Below are positions 1-6,991 of a DNA stretch of 44,182 nt, in pieces. Origin of the DNA: Synergistaceae bacterium (GTDB taxonomy: Bacteria > Synergistota > Synergistia > Synergistales > Aminobacteriaceae); assembly GCA_031272145.1 (NCBI GenBank), contig JAISUL010000068.1, positions 1 to 44,182 of the forward strand, given 5' to 3'. Each line of letters begins with the position of its first letter. Position 1 is the stretch's first letter. The notes below the pieces were generated by a model, which made no database searches, was not told the DNA's origin, and saw only the letters and a program-made list of their open reading frames with translations. The position numbers and the translations under genes are program-made.

Positions 1-53
1 CGTACATCACGTGAGCCCAGTGGCGGTGCGGCTTCGCGGGGATTTGATGTACG
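1..53. repeat. 9-bp inverted repeat at the left window edge
   Basis: CGTACATCA at 1-9 is the exact reverse complement of TGATGTACG at 45-53. The arms are 35 bases apart, and the left arm starts at the very first base, so the element may extend beyond the window. It could be a terminator stem of the gene before the window or a repeat unit; no T-run follows it. Bases 54-110 hold a C-run and GC-rich sequence in which I see no gene. Confidence 0.4.
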
Positions 54-110
54 TATTTACGCGCCCCCCCCCTTACGGAGGGTCGCAGGCGAGCGCAGCG
101 GTCTCGCTGA

Positions 111-151
111 GGGGTCTAAGGCGAGCAAAAGCCCTTGGGGTCTGAGACCCC
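111..151 (+). repeat. REP-like palindromic repeat, copy 1
   Basis: GGGGTCTAA at 111-119 is followed 17 bases later by the dyad GGGGTCTGAGACCCC at 137-151. The same two blocks in the same order occur on the minus strand at 39982-39952, upstream of gltX. In both cases the element lies in the 5' region of the gene it points toward. No transposase is nearby. Palindromes of the form GGGGTC...GACCCC are common REP-type elements in other bacteria; membership of this family is inferred. Confidence 0.55.
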
Positions 152-181
152 TTGACGGGGCCGGGGGGCGTGTGGTATAGT
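152..181 (+). promoter_or_regulatory. Likely sigma-70 promoter of the waaA cluster
   Basis: TTGACG (152-157) and TATAGT (176-181) are separated by 18 bases. The start codon of the first small ORF follows 21 bases later, with AGGGGG as its ribosome-binding site. The -35 box abuts the upstream palindrome directly, so that element could affect the promoter. Confidence 0.6.
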
Positions 182-202
182 GGCTCCTAGGGGGTGATTT
201 AG

Positions 203-358
203 GTGGGGACTTTTGCGCCTCTGGTGGAGTGGATTCAGGAGTTGCTGAAGAGCCTGGGCTTGACGGGCGGGGCATGGGAAAAGGCGCTCGCGGTGATTGC
301 GTTCGCGCTGTACCTGGGCCGGCTGAGCGTGAAGGACATGACGCAGCCGCGAACATGA
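203..358 (+). CDS. Unrecognised 51-residue protein, translationally coupled to waaA
   Basis: A GTG start at 203 sits after AGGGGG (189-194), and an in-frame TAG at 200-202 rules out any longer form. The stop TGA (356-358) overlaps the waaA start as ATGA. Third codon positions are almost all G or C, as in the neighbouring real genes, which argues that it is translated. The product has an acidic amphipathic start (PLVEWIQELLKSLGL) and then one hydrophobic stretch (WEKALAVIAFALYLGRL) that could be a membrane helix, ending in a polar tail. I do not recognise the family. Its position suggests a small membrane or membrane-associated protein made together with the Kdo transferase; that role is a guess. 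Confidence 0.6.
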   Translation: MGTFAPLVEWIQELLKSLGLTGGAWEKALAVIAFALYLGRLSVKDMTQPRT

Positions 359-1614
359 ACATCTACCGACTCGGCATCTCCGCCTTTTTCCGGTTCGGGG
401 GCCTGAGGTGGCTTAAACGAAAGTACCCCTCGGGGACAACCGTCCCCTCGGGGACAACTGTCCCCAGCGCCGATTTCGACCAGCGGATGGGCATCTACGG
501 CGCCGACGTCCCGCGCGGGGCGCTGTGGGTTCACGCCGTCTCCGTCGGGGAGGTTCAGTCCGCGGCGCCGCTTCTTTGCCTTGCCCGCGCCAGCGCCGGC
601 GGGGCCTGCCCGCTCCTGCTCTCGACCGTCACGGCCACGGGGCGCGCGATGGCCGAGAAGCTCCGCGACGACGGGCTGATCCCGCGCGAGACCCGCATGA
701 TATACAACACTTGGGACGCGCCGCGCTTCGTCACGCGCGCTCTGGACACGCTCAGGCCGGCGGCCTACGTCGCCATGGAGACCGAGCTGTGGCCCGTCAC
801 TCTCGCCGAGCTGTCTAAGCGCGGCATCCCGGCCTTCCTCGTCAACGGACGGCTCTCGGCAAAAAGCGCCGCCCGCCTGCGCTGGCCCTGCGGGCTGGGG
901 AAAAACTTCTGGCGCGGCGTGCTCAGCTGCTTCGAGAGGCTCTTCGTCCGCTTCGACTCCGACAAAGAGCGATTTATAAGCATCGGCGTGCCGGAGCACA
1001 AAATAACCGTGACTGGCGACAGCAAAATCGACGCCATAATCGCCCGAAAAAACGCCCTCCAGACGACAGAGCATGAGCATCATGTCCCCACGTTCGTCGC
1101 TGGGAGCACGGCGGAGGGCGAGGACATTGTGGTGCTCGCGGCGTTCGCCAAGGTCAGGGAAAAGCACCCGTCGGCTCGCCTCATCATAGCGCCGCGCCAC
1201 CCCGAGCGAGCCCCACGCGTGCGGGCACTCGTCCCCCCTGACTCTAATGTCGAGGTCATCGACCGCGTGGGCGTGCTGTTCGAGCTTTACTCCACCGCGG
1301 ACGCGGCCTTCGTCGGGGGAAGCCTCGTGCCAAAGGGAGGACAAAACCCCATGGAGCCGGCCGCGTTCGGCATACCGGTGTCCCACGGGCCTCACATGGA
1401 GGACTTCCCCGACGCGGCGCGCATGGACGCGATGGGCGCAGCGACGGTCGTGCGAAACTCTGACGAACTGGCATCAGCATGGCTCGCAGCATTGGAAACC
1501 AGGCGCGAGCGCTCCTCCCTCGCCTGCGAGAAGTTCTTCACGTCGGTCGGCGGAGCCAGCAGGCGCGCCTGGAACGCCATAGAGCCGTATATAAAGAATA
1601 GACAGGAGGTATGA
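355..1614 (+). CDS. waaA: 3-deoxy-D-manno-octulosonic acid (Kdo) transferase
   Basis: This 419-residue enzyme transfers Kdo from CMP-Kdo onto lipid IV-A at the inner face of the cytoplasmic membrane, the first step of lipopolysaccharide core assembly. The glycosyltransferase-30 N-domain shows HAVSVGEV with the catalytic-type Glu and the METELWP block. The C-domain shows IIAPRHPERA and GGSLVPKGGQNPMEPAAFG, which bind the CMP-sugar. The ATG at 355 was chosen because it overlaps the preceding stop and gives the usual family length; an in-frame GTG at 229 would add 42 residues unlike the family. The N-terminal anchor helix is short. Just after it, an 18-bp tandem duplication encodes SGTTVP twice in a segment where the family has no such repeat. 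prmA follows after 7 bases. Confidence 0.95.
   Translation: MNIYRLGISAFFRFGGLRWLKRKYPSGTTVPSGTTVPSADFDQRMGIYGADVPRGALWVHAVSVGEVQSAAPLLCLARASAGGACPLLLSTVTATGRAMAEKLRDDGLIPRETRMIYNTWDAPRFVTRALDTLRPAAYVAMETELWPVTLAELSKRGIPAFLVNGRLSAKSAARLRWPCGLGKNFWRGVLSCFERLFVRFDSDKERFISIGVPEHKITVTGDSKIDAIIARKNALQTTEHEHHVPTFVAGSTAEGEDIVVLAAFAKVREKHPSARLIIAPRHPERAPRVRALVPPDSNVEVIDRVGVLFELYSTADAAFVGGSLVPKGGQNPMEPAAFGIPVSHGPHMEDFPDAARMDAMGAATVVRNSDELASAWLAALETRRERSSLACEKFFTSVGGASRRAWNAIEPYIKNRQEV
426..465. repeat. In-frame 18-bp tandem duplication inside waaA
   Basis: Two 18-bp units, 426-443 and 444-461, each begin CCCCTCGGGGACAAC and differ at one base; CCCC follows at 462-465. The core GGGGACAACTGTCCCC is a near-perfect palindrome with 7-bp arms. 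The reading frame is kept. A matching arrangement is found in mtaB at 3121-3156. Confidence 0.85.
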
Positions 1615-1621
1615 CACTGAC

Positions 1622-2533
1622 ATGGACGACTCAGAGACAACCGCCCCATTTTGGTGGTGCGTGGAGATAGAAGCCGACAGCCAGGACGCCCTGCTGAGCC
1701 TCGCCGACATATCCGGCGGCATCGGCGCCGAGGTGCTAGAGTTGGAGCAGGCGGGCGGCAGGACGCGTGCGCGCGTCTACTACCTCTGGGAGCAGACCGT
1801 CTGCGGCAGCACGGACATCGACGCGAAAACAGCGGAGCTCAACGCCGCCGCCCTTGGCGCCCGCGTCGTGTCGCGCTGCAAGGTCGAGAACCGCAACTGG
1901 CACACGGCGCACATAGACGCCTTCCCCCCGCTGAACGTCGGAACCAGACTCACCGTGACCGCCCCGTGGCACGAGGAGGAGGATTACGCCAGTGACGGCC
2001 GCGTCACCCTGCGCATAAACCCCGGCGCGGCCTTCGGCACCGGACGCCACGAGAGCACCCAAATCGCCCTGACGCTCCTCGAGCGCTTCGTGAGGCCGGG
2101 CGACCGCGTGATGGACGTCGGCACCGGATCGGGAATACTGGTCATAGCGGCGCTCAAACTGGGGGCATCGCACGGCGCGGCGCGCGACGTCGACCCCGTC
2201 GCCGTGGCCGAGGCCAAAAGCAACGCAGCAATCAACAACATAGCCGACGGCGCGCTCGACATACGACTAGGCAGCCTGCTTGACGACGCCGACGACGGCG
2301 AGTTCGACCTGCTTACCGCGAACATCCTCCTAGCGCCCAACCTCGCCCTGCTGCCGAGCGTCCCGCACGCGCTGGCCAAATTTTTACCACCCGGCACGGC
2401 GATATTTTCCGGCATGACGACCGAGGAGCGCGAAATATTTTTGGCGGCAGTAAACGCCGTCGGCGGCAGCGTTGTCGCTGAGCTTACGCTCGACGTCTGG
2501 TGGGGGTGTGCGGTAAAATTCGACAAATCTTGA
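1622..2533 (+). CDS. prmA: Ribosomal protein L11 methyltransferase
   Basis: PrmA trimethylates ribosomal protein L11 using S-adenosylmethionine. The 303-residue product has the L11-recognition N-domain, then a class I methyltransferase fold. Motif I reads VMDVGTGSGILV at about residues 161-172, the acidic ribose-binding residue is in ARDVDPVAV, and the post-I motif is LLTANILLAPN. The ATG at 1622 is used with GGAGGT at 1605-1610, an 11-base spacing; the nearer ATG at 1611 is out of frame. The stop overlaps the likely mtaB start as TTGA. The N-domain is slightly divergent, but the methyltransferase core is complete. Confidence 0.93.
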   Translation: MDDSETTAPFWWCVEIEADSQDALLSLADISGGIGAEVLELEQAGGRTRARVYYLWEQTVCGSTDIDAKTAELNAAALGARVVSRCKVENRNWHTAHIDAFPPLNVGTRLTVTAPWHEEEDYASDGRVTLRINPGAAFGTGRHESTQIALTLLERFVRPGDRVMDVGTGSGILVIAALKLGASHGAARDVDPVAVAEAKSNAAINNIADGALDIRLGSLLDDADDGEFDLLTANILLAPNLALLPSVPHALAKFLPPGTAIFSGMTTEEREIFLAAVNAVGGSVVAELTLDVWWGCAVKFDKS

Positions 2534-3873
2534 GCGGCCTGAGGATATGGCTCCACGTTCTGGGCTGCCGGTCGAACATCTACGACGGCGAGGCCTTGTC
2601 CGAGGCCCTGACTGCGATGGGTGCGGAGGTGTCAAGCTCGCCCCCAGAGGATGGCAAATGCGCGGTGGCGGTCGTCGTAAGCTGCTCCGTCACGTCGACG
2701 GCGGACAAAAAATGCCGTCAGGCCGTGAGGCGCGCGCGCCGCGCCGTGGGGGAGTCCGGCGTCGTCGCCGTGTGCGGCTGCTGGGCTCAGGGGCTCTCCG
2801 CCGACGAGGCAAAGCGCCTCTCGATAAACCTTCTCGCCGGAAGCCGAAACAAAAGCGCCCTAGTCACCAACGCCGCCGCGCTAGCCCGCGCCCTGGACGG
2901 AGGCGGGAAGACCTTCGATGACCTCAGAAATGAGACAGCTGCTCCCGAATGGGATTGCCTTGGCATCTTCTCCGCCTCCACGGCCAGACACACGCGCGTG
3001 TTCATCAAGGTTCAGGAGGGCTGCGGCAGGTTCTGCTCGTACTGCGCGATACCGCTCCTCCGCGGCTCACCTGCGAGCCGCCCGATTGACGACGTCGTGG
3101 CGGAGGTGCGGCGCGTGGTGGAGCCCGTCACGGGTCTGGAGCCCGTCACGGGTCGGACGCAGGGCCGCGAGGTGGTCTTGACCGGAGTGAACCTCGGGGC
3201 TCACGACTCTCTGGCCGAGCTGATACTGCGCGTCTCGGAGGTCCCTGGCCTCGCCAGGCTCAGGCTGGGCTCGCTGGAGCCCTTCGCGCTTGACGACCGC
3301 CTCCTCGACGCCCTGGCCTCGTCCGCGGTCTTCTGCCCGCACCTGCACCTGCCCATGCAGAGCGGCGACGACGGCGTGCTGGCGCGCATGAGGCGCGGCT
3401 ACACGGCGGACGGCTTCCTTCGGCTGTGCGACCGCGCAAGGGAGCGCCTCGGGGACGACCTGCACGTGAGCACCGACGTCTTGGTCGCGTTCCCCGGCGA
3501 GGACGAGGCGGCGTTTCGACGCACCCTCTCCGTGATGGAGCGCGCCGCGCTTGGCCGAGTCCACGTCTTCCCCTACTCGCCCAGGCCCGGCGCCACAGTA
3601 GTGGGGGACCCGGTGCCACGCTCCGTCGCCGCCGAGCGCGCCGCCGAGGCCCTGGCCCTGGGCGCGCGCCTGCTGAACCGCTACGCCGGGGCGTTCGTGG
3701 GACGCCGCGTATCCGTGCTGGCCGAAAAAGACCCTCTCCGCGGCTACTCGCGGCATTTCGTCTCCGTGAGGCTGGCTAACACTTCCGGCGTCTCTAAAGC
3801 GAGGGTTTCGGATATAATCGAGGCGGACGTCACAGAATGCTCAAACGGCACTCTGCTCGCGTTCCCAGTGTGA
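2530..3873 (+). CDS. mtaB: tRNA t6A37 methylthiotransferase
   Basis: MtaB is a radical-SAM enzyme that turns t6A37 of tRNA into ms2t6A. The UPF0004 N-domain cysteines are in VLGCRSN, VVSCSV and VCGCWAQ. The radical-SAM cluster is C165-X3-C169-X2-C172 in EGCGRFCSYCAIP. The later blocks VVLTGVNLG, HLHLPMQSGDDGVL and STDVLVAFPGE are typical of MtaB rather than MiaB or RimO. A TRAM-like domain ends the protein. The TTG at 2530 overlaps the prmA stop and puts the first cysteine at residue 13, as in the family; GTG at 2500 or 2506 is an alternative start. An 18-bp duplication adds EPVTG repeats before the VLTG block. Its substrate t6A depends on the Sua5-family gene at 30644. Confidence 0.9.
   Translation: MSGLRIWLHVLGCRSNIYDGEALSEALTAMGAEVSSSPPEDGKCAVAVVVSCSVTSTADKKCRQAVRRARRAVGESGVVAVCGCWAQGLSADEAKRLSINLLAGSRNKSALVTNAAALARALDGGGKTFDDLRNETAAPEWDCLGIFSASTARHTRVFIKVQEGCGRFCSYCAIPLLRGSPASRPIDDVVAEVRRVVEPVTGLEPVTGRTQGREVVLTGVNLGAHDSLAELILRVSEVPGLARLRLGSLEPFALDDRLLDALASSAVFCPHLHLPMQSGDDGVLARMRRGYTADGFLRLCDRARERLGDDLHVSTDVLVAFPGEDEAAFRRTLSVMERAALGRVHVFPYSPRPGATVVGDPVPRSVAAERAAEALALGARLLNRYAGAFVGRRVSVLAEKDPLRGYSRHFVSVRLANTSGVSKARVSDIIEADVTECSNGTLLAFPV
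3121..3156. repeat. In-frame 18-bp tandem duplication inside mtaB
   Basis: Units 3121-3138 and 3139-3156 both read GAGCCCGTCACGGGTC plus two bases and differ at one position. Each contains the palindrome CCCGTCACGGG. They encode EPVTGL and EPVTGR in frame, where MtaB homologues normally pass straight into the VLTG strand. Unit size, identity and palindromic core mirror the waaA repeat. Confidence 0.85.
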
Positions 3874-3917
3874 AAAGATACGTGAAAAATTCGTAATAAT
3901 AATATGGAGATGGGTTG

Positions 3918-6098
3918 ATGGATTTCCCGAACCTGAACCTAAACCGGCTGAGCGTGAGGATGAAGCTGGCTTTGAGTTTCGCGGCTGTTGGGGTGCTGAA
4001 CGTCTGCCTCGGCCTGTACGCCGTCTTCGGTGCAGGGGAGGTGAAGGTCGTGGCCGCCCTCGTCTGCGCCGGATGCCTGCTCTCTCTTTGCGCGGCTCGG
4101 TACATATCGCGCGGCATCAAGAGGTCGATCGACGAGCTCCTCCGAGTCTCCGGCCTAGTCAGCGACGGCAGGCTGGAGAACTCGGCGAGGGTGAGGATAC
4201 TGTCGCACGACGAGCTCGGCAGCCTGGCGCGGCAGTACAACTTCATGTTCGACAGGATAAACGCCCTCGTGAGCGCGCTTCGCGAGCGTAGCGCCGAGGC
4301 CGAGCGCGCCGTCCGCGCCAAGGGCGTTTTCCTTGCGACCATGAGCCACGAGATTCGCACCCCTATGAACGTCATCATCGGCATGAGCGATATTCTCGCC
4401 AGCGCCGACAACCTCGACGCGACGCAGAAGGGCTACCTCCGCGACATCCGCCGCATGGGCAAATCCCTCCTGCAGATGATAAACGACATCCTTGACTTCT
4501 CCAAAATAGACATGGACAGGATCGAGATAGTCAGCGCGAGCTACGACTTCAGGGACCTGTTTGAGAGCGTGTGCTCGCAGAGCGGGTTCTTGGCCACGTC
4601 GAAGGGGCTGAAGTTCGTGCACTCCGTCGACGCGGCGCTGCCCAGGATGCTCTTCGGCGACGAGCTCCGCGTCCGGCAGGTTCTGACCAACGTGATCAGC
4701 AACGCCGTGAAGTACACGAGGGACGGCCTCGTGTCCGTGAACGTCGGGCTCAGGGGGTGCCGTGGCGGGGCTGGCTTCGGCGTGACGGTCTCGGACACGG
4801 GGGTCGGCATAAGGCCGAGCGACATGCCGCTGCTGTTCCGTCCGTTTCAGCAGTTCGACCGCGAGATGAACAAGGGCATAGTGGGCACTGGGCTTGGCCT
4901 CGCCATATCGCGCCGGCTGGTCGACATGATGGGCGGGGAGATACTGGTGGAGAGCGAGTACGGCGTCGGCTCGGTCTTCACGATCGTGCTGCCCTTGGCC
5001 GAGGGGGACGCGCCGGCCAGCGTCGGGGAGGTGGTCGCGAGCGCGGACGCGAACGTCCTCGTCGTCGACGACAGCGCCGAGAACCTCACGGTCGCGCAGG
5101 GCTGCCTCGGCAGGCACGGCGTGACTCCCGACACGGCGTCGAGCGGCGCCGAGGCCATAGCGATGATGGCCGCGAAGAAGTACGACCTCGTCTTTATGGA
5201 CCACATGATGCCCGACATGGACGGCATCGAGGCCGCGCGGCGCATAAGGGCTTCCGGCGACAGGACGCCGATAATAGCGCTCTCGGCCAACGCCGTCGCC
5301 GGCATGGAGGACTTCTTCCTGAGGTCCGGTCTGGACGGCTTCCTTGCCAAGCCAATCGACGACGTCCGGCTGAACGAGCTGCTGGCGAAGTGGCTCCCGC
5401 CGGCAAAGTACACGACGCGGCGAAATGCGCCAGGGAAAGGTGGCGCAGTTAAGGACGATGCGACCGCGAACCTGCTCTCCAGCCTTCGCGGCGTGCCGGG
5501 CCTTGACGTCGACCTCGGCATGGAGTACTCCGGCGGCGACGCGGCGATATACGTGGCTGTCCTCAGGCAGATGTACGGAAAAGTCGACGCCGACCTCTCC
5601 AAGCTGGAGAAGCTGGAGCAAAGTCTTGCGGACGGCGACATAGCCGAGTACGCCGTGAAGGTGCACGCGATGAAGGGCGTGTTTGCAAACATAGGGGCAG
5701 AAGCCCTCGCCAGCTCGGCGTCCAAGCTGGAGGCGATGGCCAAGCACGCCGCCGGCCTCTTGTCGGACACCCCGCCCTTCGTCGAGGCCGTGAAGAACTT
5801 CAAAACCCTGCTCAGCGCCACGGCAATAGGAACAGTAAAAGAGCAGGAGCAGGAGCAGGAGCAGGAGCAAAACTCCAACACCTTGGCGCGGGTGCTGAAC
5901 GCCCTGAGGGACGCCTGCGCCCTGTGCAAGGGGAACGAGGCCAACGCGTGGGCTGCGCGCCTCAGGAGGCAGGCTGGCGGGGTGAAGGACGCAGCGGTTC
6001 ACGCCCGCCTCTTGGAGCTGGCCGAGCTGGCCGAGGCCTACGAGTACGACGCGGCAGCCGAAAAAGCGGACGGATTAATTTCCGATCTCGCTATGTGA
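3918..6098 (+). CDS. Hybrid sensor histidine kinase with receiver and Hpt domains
   Basis: A 726-residue membrane kinase. Two transmembrane helices (about residues 16-38 and 44-60) leave almost no periplasmic sensor. Then come a HAMP-like linker, HisKA with phospho-acceptor H144 in SHEIRTP, HATPase_c with NVISNAVKYT, VSDTGVGI and GTGLGLAIS, a receiver with D428 in FMDHMMPD, and an Hpt domain with H583 in VHAMKG. After a ten-residue EQ repeat (642-651) comes a 75-residue helical module, which resembles the C-terminus of the response regulator encoded next. The ATG at 3918 follows GGAG at 3906-3909; a TTG one codon earlier is less likely. The signal is unknown. The layout allows a full phosphorelay from H144 through D428 and H583 to the neighbouring regulator. 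Confidence 0.9.
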   Translation: MDFPNLNLNRLSVRMKLALSFAAVGVLNVCLGLYAVFGAGEVKVVAALVCAGCLLSLCAARYISRGIKRSIDELLRVSGLVSDGRLENSARVRILSHDELGSLARQYNFMFDRINALVSALRERSAEAERAVRAKGVFLATMSHEIRTPMNVIIGMSDILASADNLDATQKGYLRDIRRMGKSLLQMINDILDFSKIDMDRIEIVSASYDFRDLFESVCSQSGFLATSKGLKFVHSVDAALPRMLFGDELRVRQVLTNVISNAVKYTRDGLVSVNVGLRGCRGGAGFGVTVSDTGVGIRPSDMPLLFRPFQQFDREMNKGIVGTGLGLAISRRLVDMMGGEILVESEYGVGSVFTIVLPLAEGDAPASVGEVVASADANVLVVDDSAENLTVAQGCLGRHGVTPDTASSGAEAIAMMAAKKYDLVFMDHMMPDMDGIEAARRIRASGDRTPIIALSANAVAGMEDFFLRSGLDGFLAKPIDDVRLNELLAKWLPPAKYTTRRNAPGKGGAVKDDATANLLSSLRGVPGLDVDLGMEYSGGDAAIYVAVLRQMYGKVDADLSKLEKLEQSLADGDIAEYAVKVHAMKGVFANIGAEALASSASKLEAMAKHAAGLLSDTPPFVEAVKNFKTLLSATAIGTVKEQEQEQEQEQNSNTLARVLNALRDACALCKGNEANAWAARLRRQAGGVKDAAVHARLLELAELAEAYEYDAAAEKADGLISDLAM
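5841..5870. repeat. GAGCAG hexanucleotide repeat in the kinase gene
   Basis: Four GAGCAG units and one GAGCAA unit encode EQ five times in the linker between the Hpt domain and the C-terminal helical module. Because the unit is six bases, changes in copy number would lengthen or shorten the linker without shifting the frame. Confidence 0.9.
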
Positions 6099-6131
6099 CG
6101 TGATATTATACGAGCGGGAGGAGGTTAGAGC

Positions 6132-6920
6132 ATGTCGGACGAAAACATTGAATACGTAAGAAAGGTCATTCTCGCCGTGGACGACGAGGCCACGAACCTC
6201 ACGCGCATCAACATGATCCTCGGGGACGAGTTCGACGTCCGCCTCAGCAACTCGGTGCAAAAGGGCCTGTTCATGCTCACTCAGGTCAGGTTCGACCTGA
6301 TCCTGCTGGATATAGAGATGCCTGGCAAAAACGGCTTCGACTTTCTGGAGTCCATGAGGACGTCCTACGCGGCCTACAGCGCGCCTGTGATAATCGTGAC
6401 CGCCATGGCGACGCCGGCTCTGATAGCGAACGTGGCCAAGCTTGGCGTGACGAACTTCGTCGTGAAGCCCTTCGCGCCCGCCACTCTGAGGGAGCGGGTC
6501 TACGCGATGATAGGCCGCGGCGTTGCCACCCCCATCGTGCGTCTAGACGCCCCCCAAAGAGGCGGAGCAGCGTCAAGGGGCGAGGGCGTTTCGCGGGGTG
6601 AGAGCGTTAGGGTCGAGGGCGTTTCGATGAGCGGGCCCGCCGCGACGGGGACGGGGGAAGCACGGAGGGGCAGCAGGGGCGATTCTGCGAGGGAGGAGGA
6701 CTACGAGCCGCTGATCGAGCGCCTTGAGTTTCTGGAGGGCGCGTGTCTTTTCTCCAACAAGGAGGAGGCGGAGGCGGCTTTGTCCGACGTGAGGGACATG
6801 GCCGAGAGCAACCCGCTGCTTCGGAGGGTCGTAAACGGTGTGTCGTCGCTGGTTGCCGCCGGAGACTTCCCGGGCGCCGTCGACAAGATAGCCGCGCTGA
6901 CGTCCGTGCTTAAAACGTAA
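6132..6920 (+). CDS. Response regulator with C-terminal helical module
   Basis: A 262-residue protein. Residues 10-130 form a receiver domain with acidic pair D17-D18, phospho-acceptor D60 in LLDIEMPG, a Thr in VTAMA and the Lys in VVKPF. A Gly/Arg/Ser-rich linker (about 140-195) leads to a helical C-domain (about 197-262) with no DNA-binding or enzymatic motif I recognise. That domain resembles the end of the upstream kinase: both have L-x-x-AC, an Asn-x-x-Glu-Ala block and a final A-x-x-K-x-x-x-L-x-S-x-L-type helix. The RBS is GGGAGGAGG at 6116-6124. Gene order makes it the probable partner of the kinase. The output probably works through protein contacts; the target is unknown. Confidence 0.85.
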   Translation: MSDENIEYVRKVILAVDDEATNLTRINMILGDEFDVRLSNSVQKGLFMLTQVRFDLILLDIEMPGKNGFDFLESMRTSYAAYSAPVIIVTAMATPALIANVAKLGVTNFVVKPFAPATLRERVYAMIGRGVATPIVRLDAPQRGGAASRGEGVSRGESVRVEGVSMSGPAATGTGEARRGSRGDSAREEDYEPLIERLEFLEGACLFSNKEEAEAALSDVRDMAESNPLLRRVVNGVSSLVAAGDFPGAVDKIAALTSVLKT

Positions 6921-6942
6921 TTAAGGCAGTGCAGTAAGGAAA

Positions 6943-6991
6943 GGAGAGTAATAAAACAGCGCCTATTACTTATTACTTATTACTCCTCTCC
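6943..6991. repeat. Inverted repeat with TTATTAC repeats between convergent genes
   Basis: GGAGAGTAATAA (6943-6954) can pair with TTATTACTCCTCTCC (6977-6991), with a small bulge. The loop holds a tandem 7-bp repeat (ATTACTT). It lies between the response regulator (plus) and the end of the flagellar operon (minus), so a two-way terminator is plausible. There is no clear T-run, and the right arm runs into the last codons of the minus-strand gene. Confidence 0.35.

Noticed and set aside
229-354. Extended N-terminus for waaA from GTG 229
   Set aside because: The 42 extra residues do not look like the family, and the same DNA is better explained by the 51-residue ORF in another frame that ends at 358.
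4155-6002. Long open frame on the minus strand opposite the kinase gene
   Set aside because: High GC keeps antisense frames open. The translation is rich in His, Arg and Val with no domain, while the plus strand encodes a complete kinase.
6943-6991. Strong Rho-independent terminator between the regulator gene and the flagellar operon
   Set aside because: The dyad is AT-rich with a long loop and no T-run, so it is listed only as an inverted repeat.
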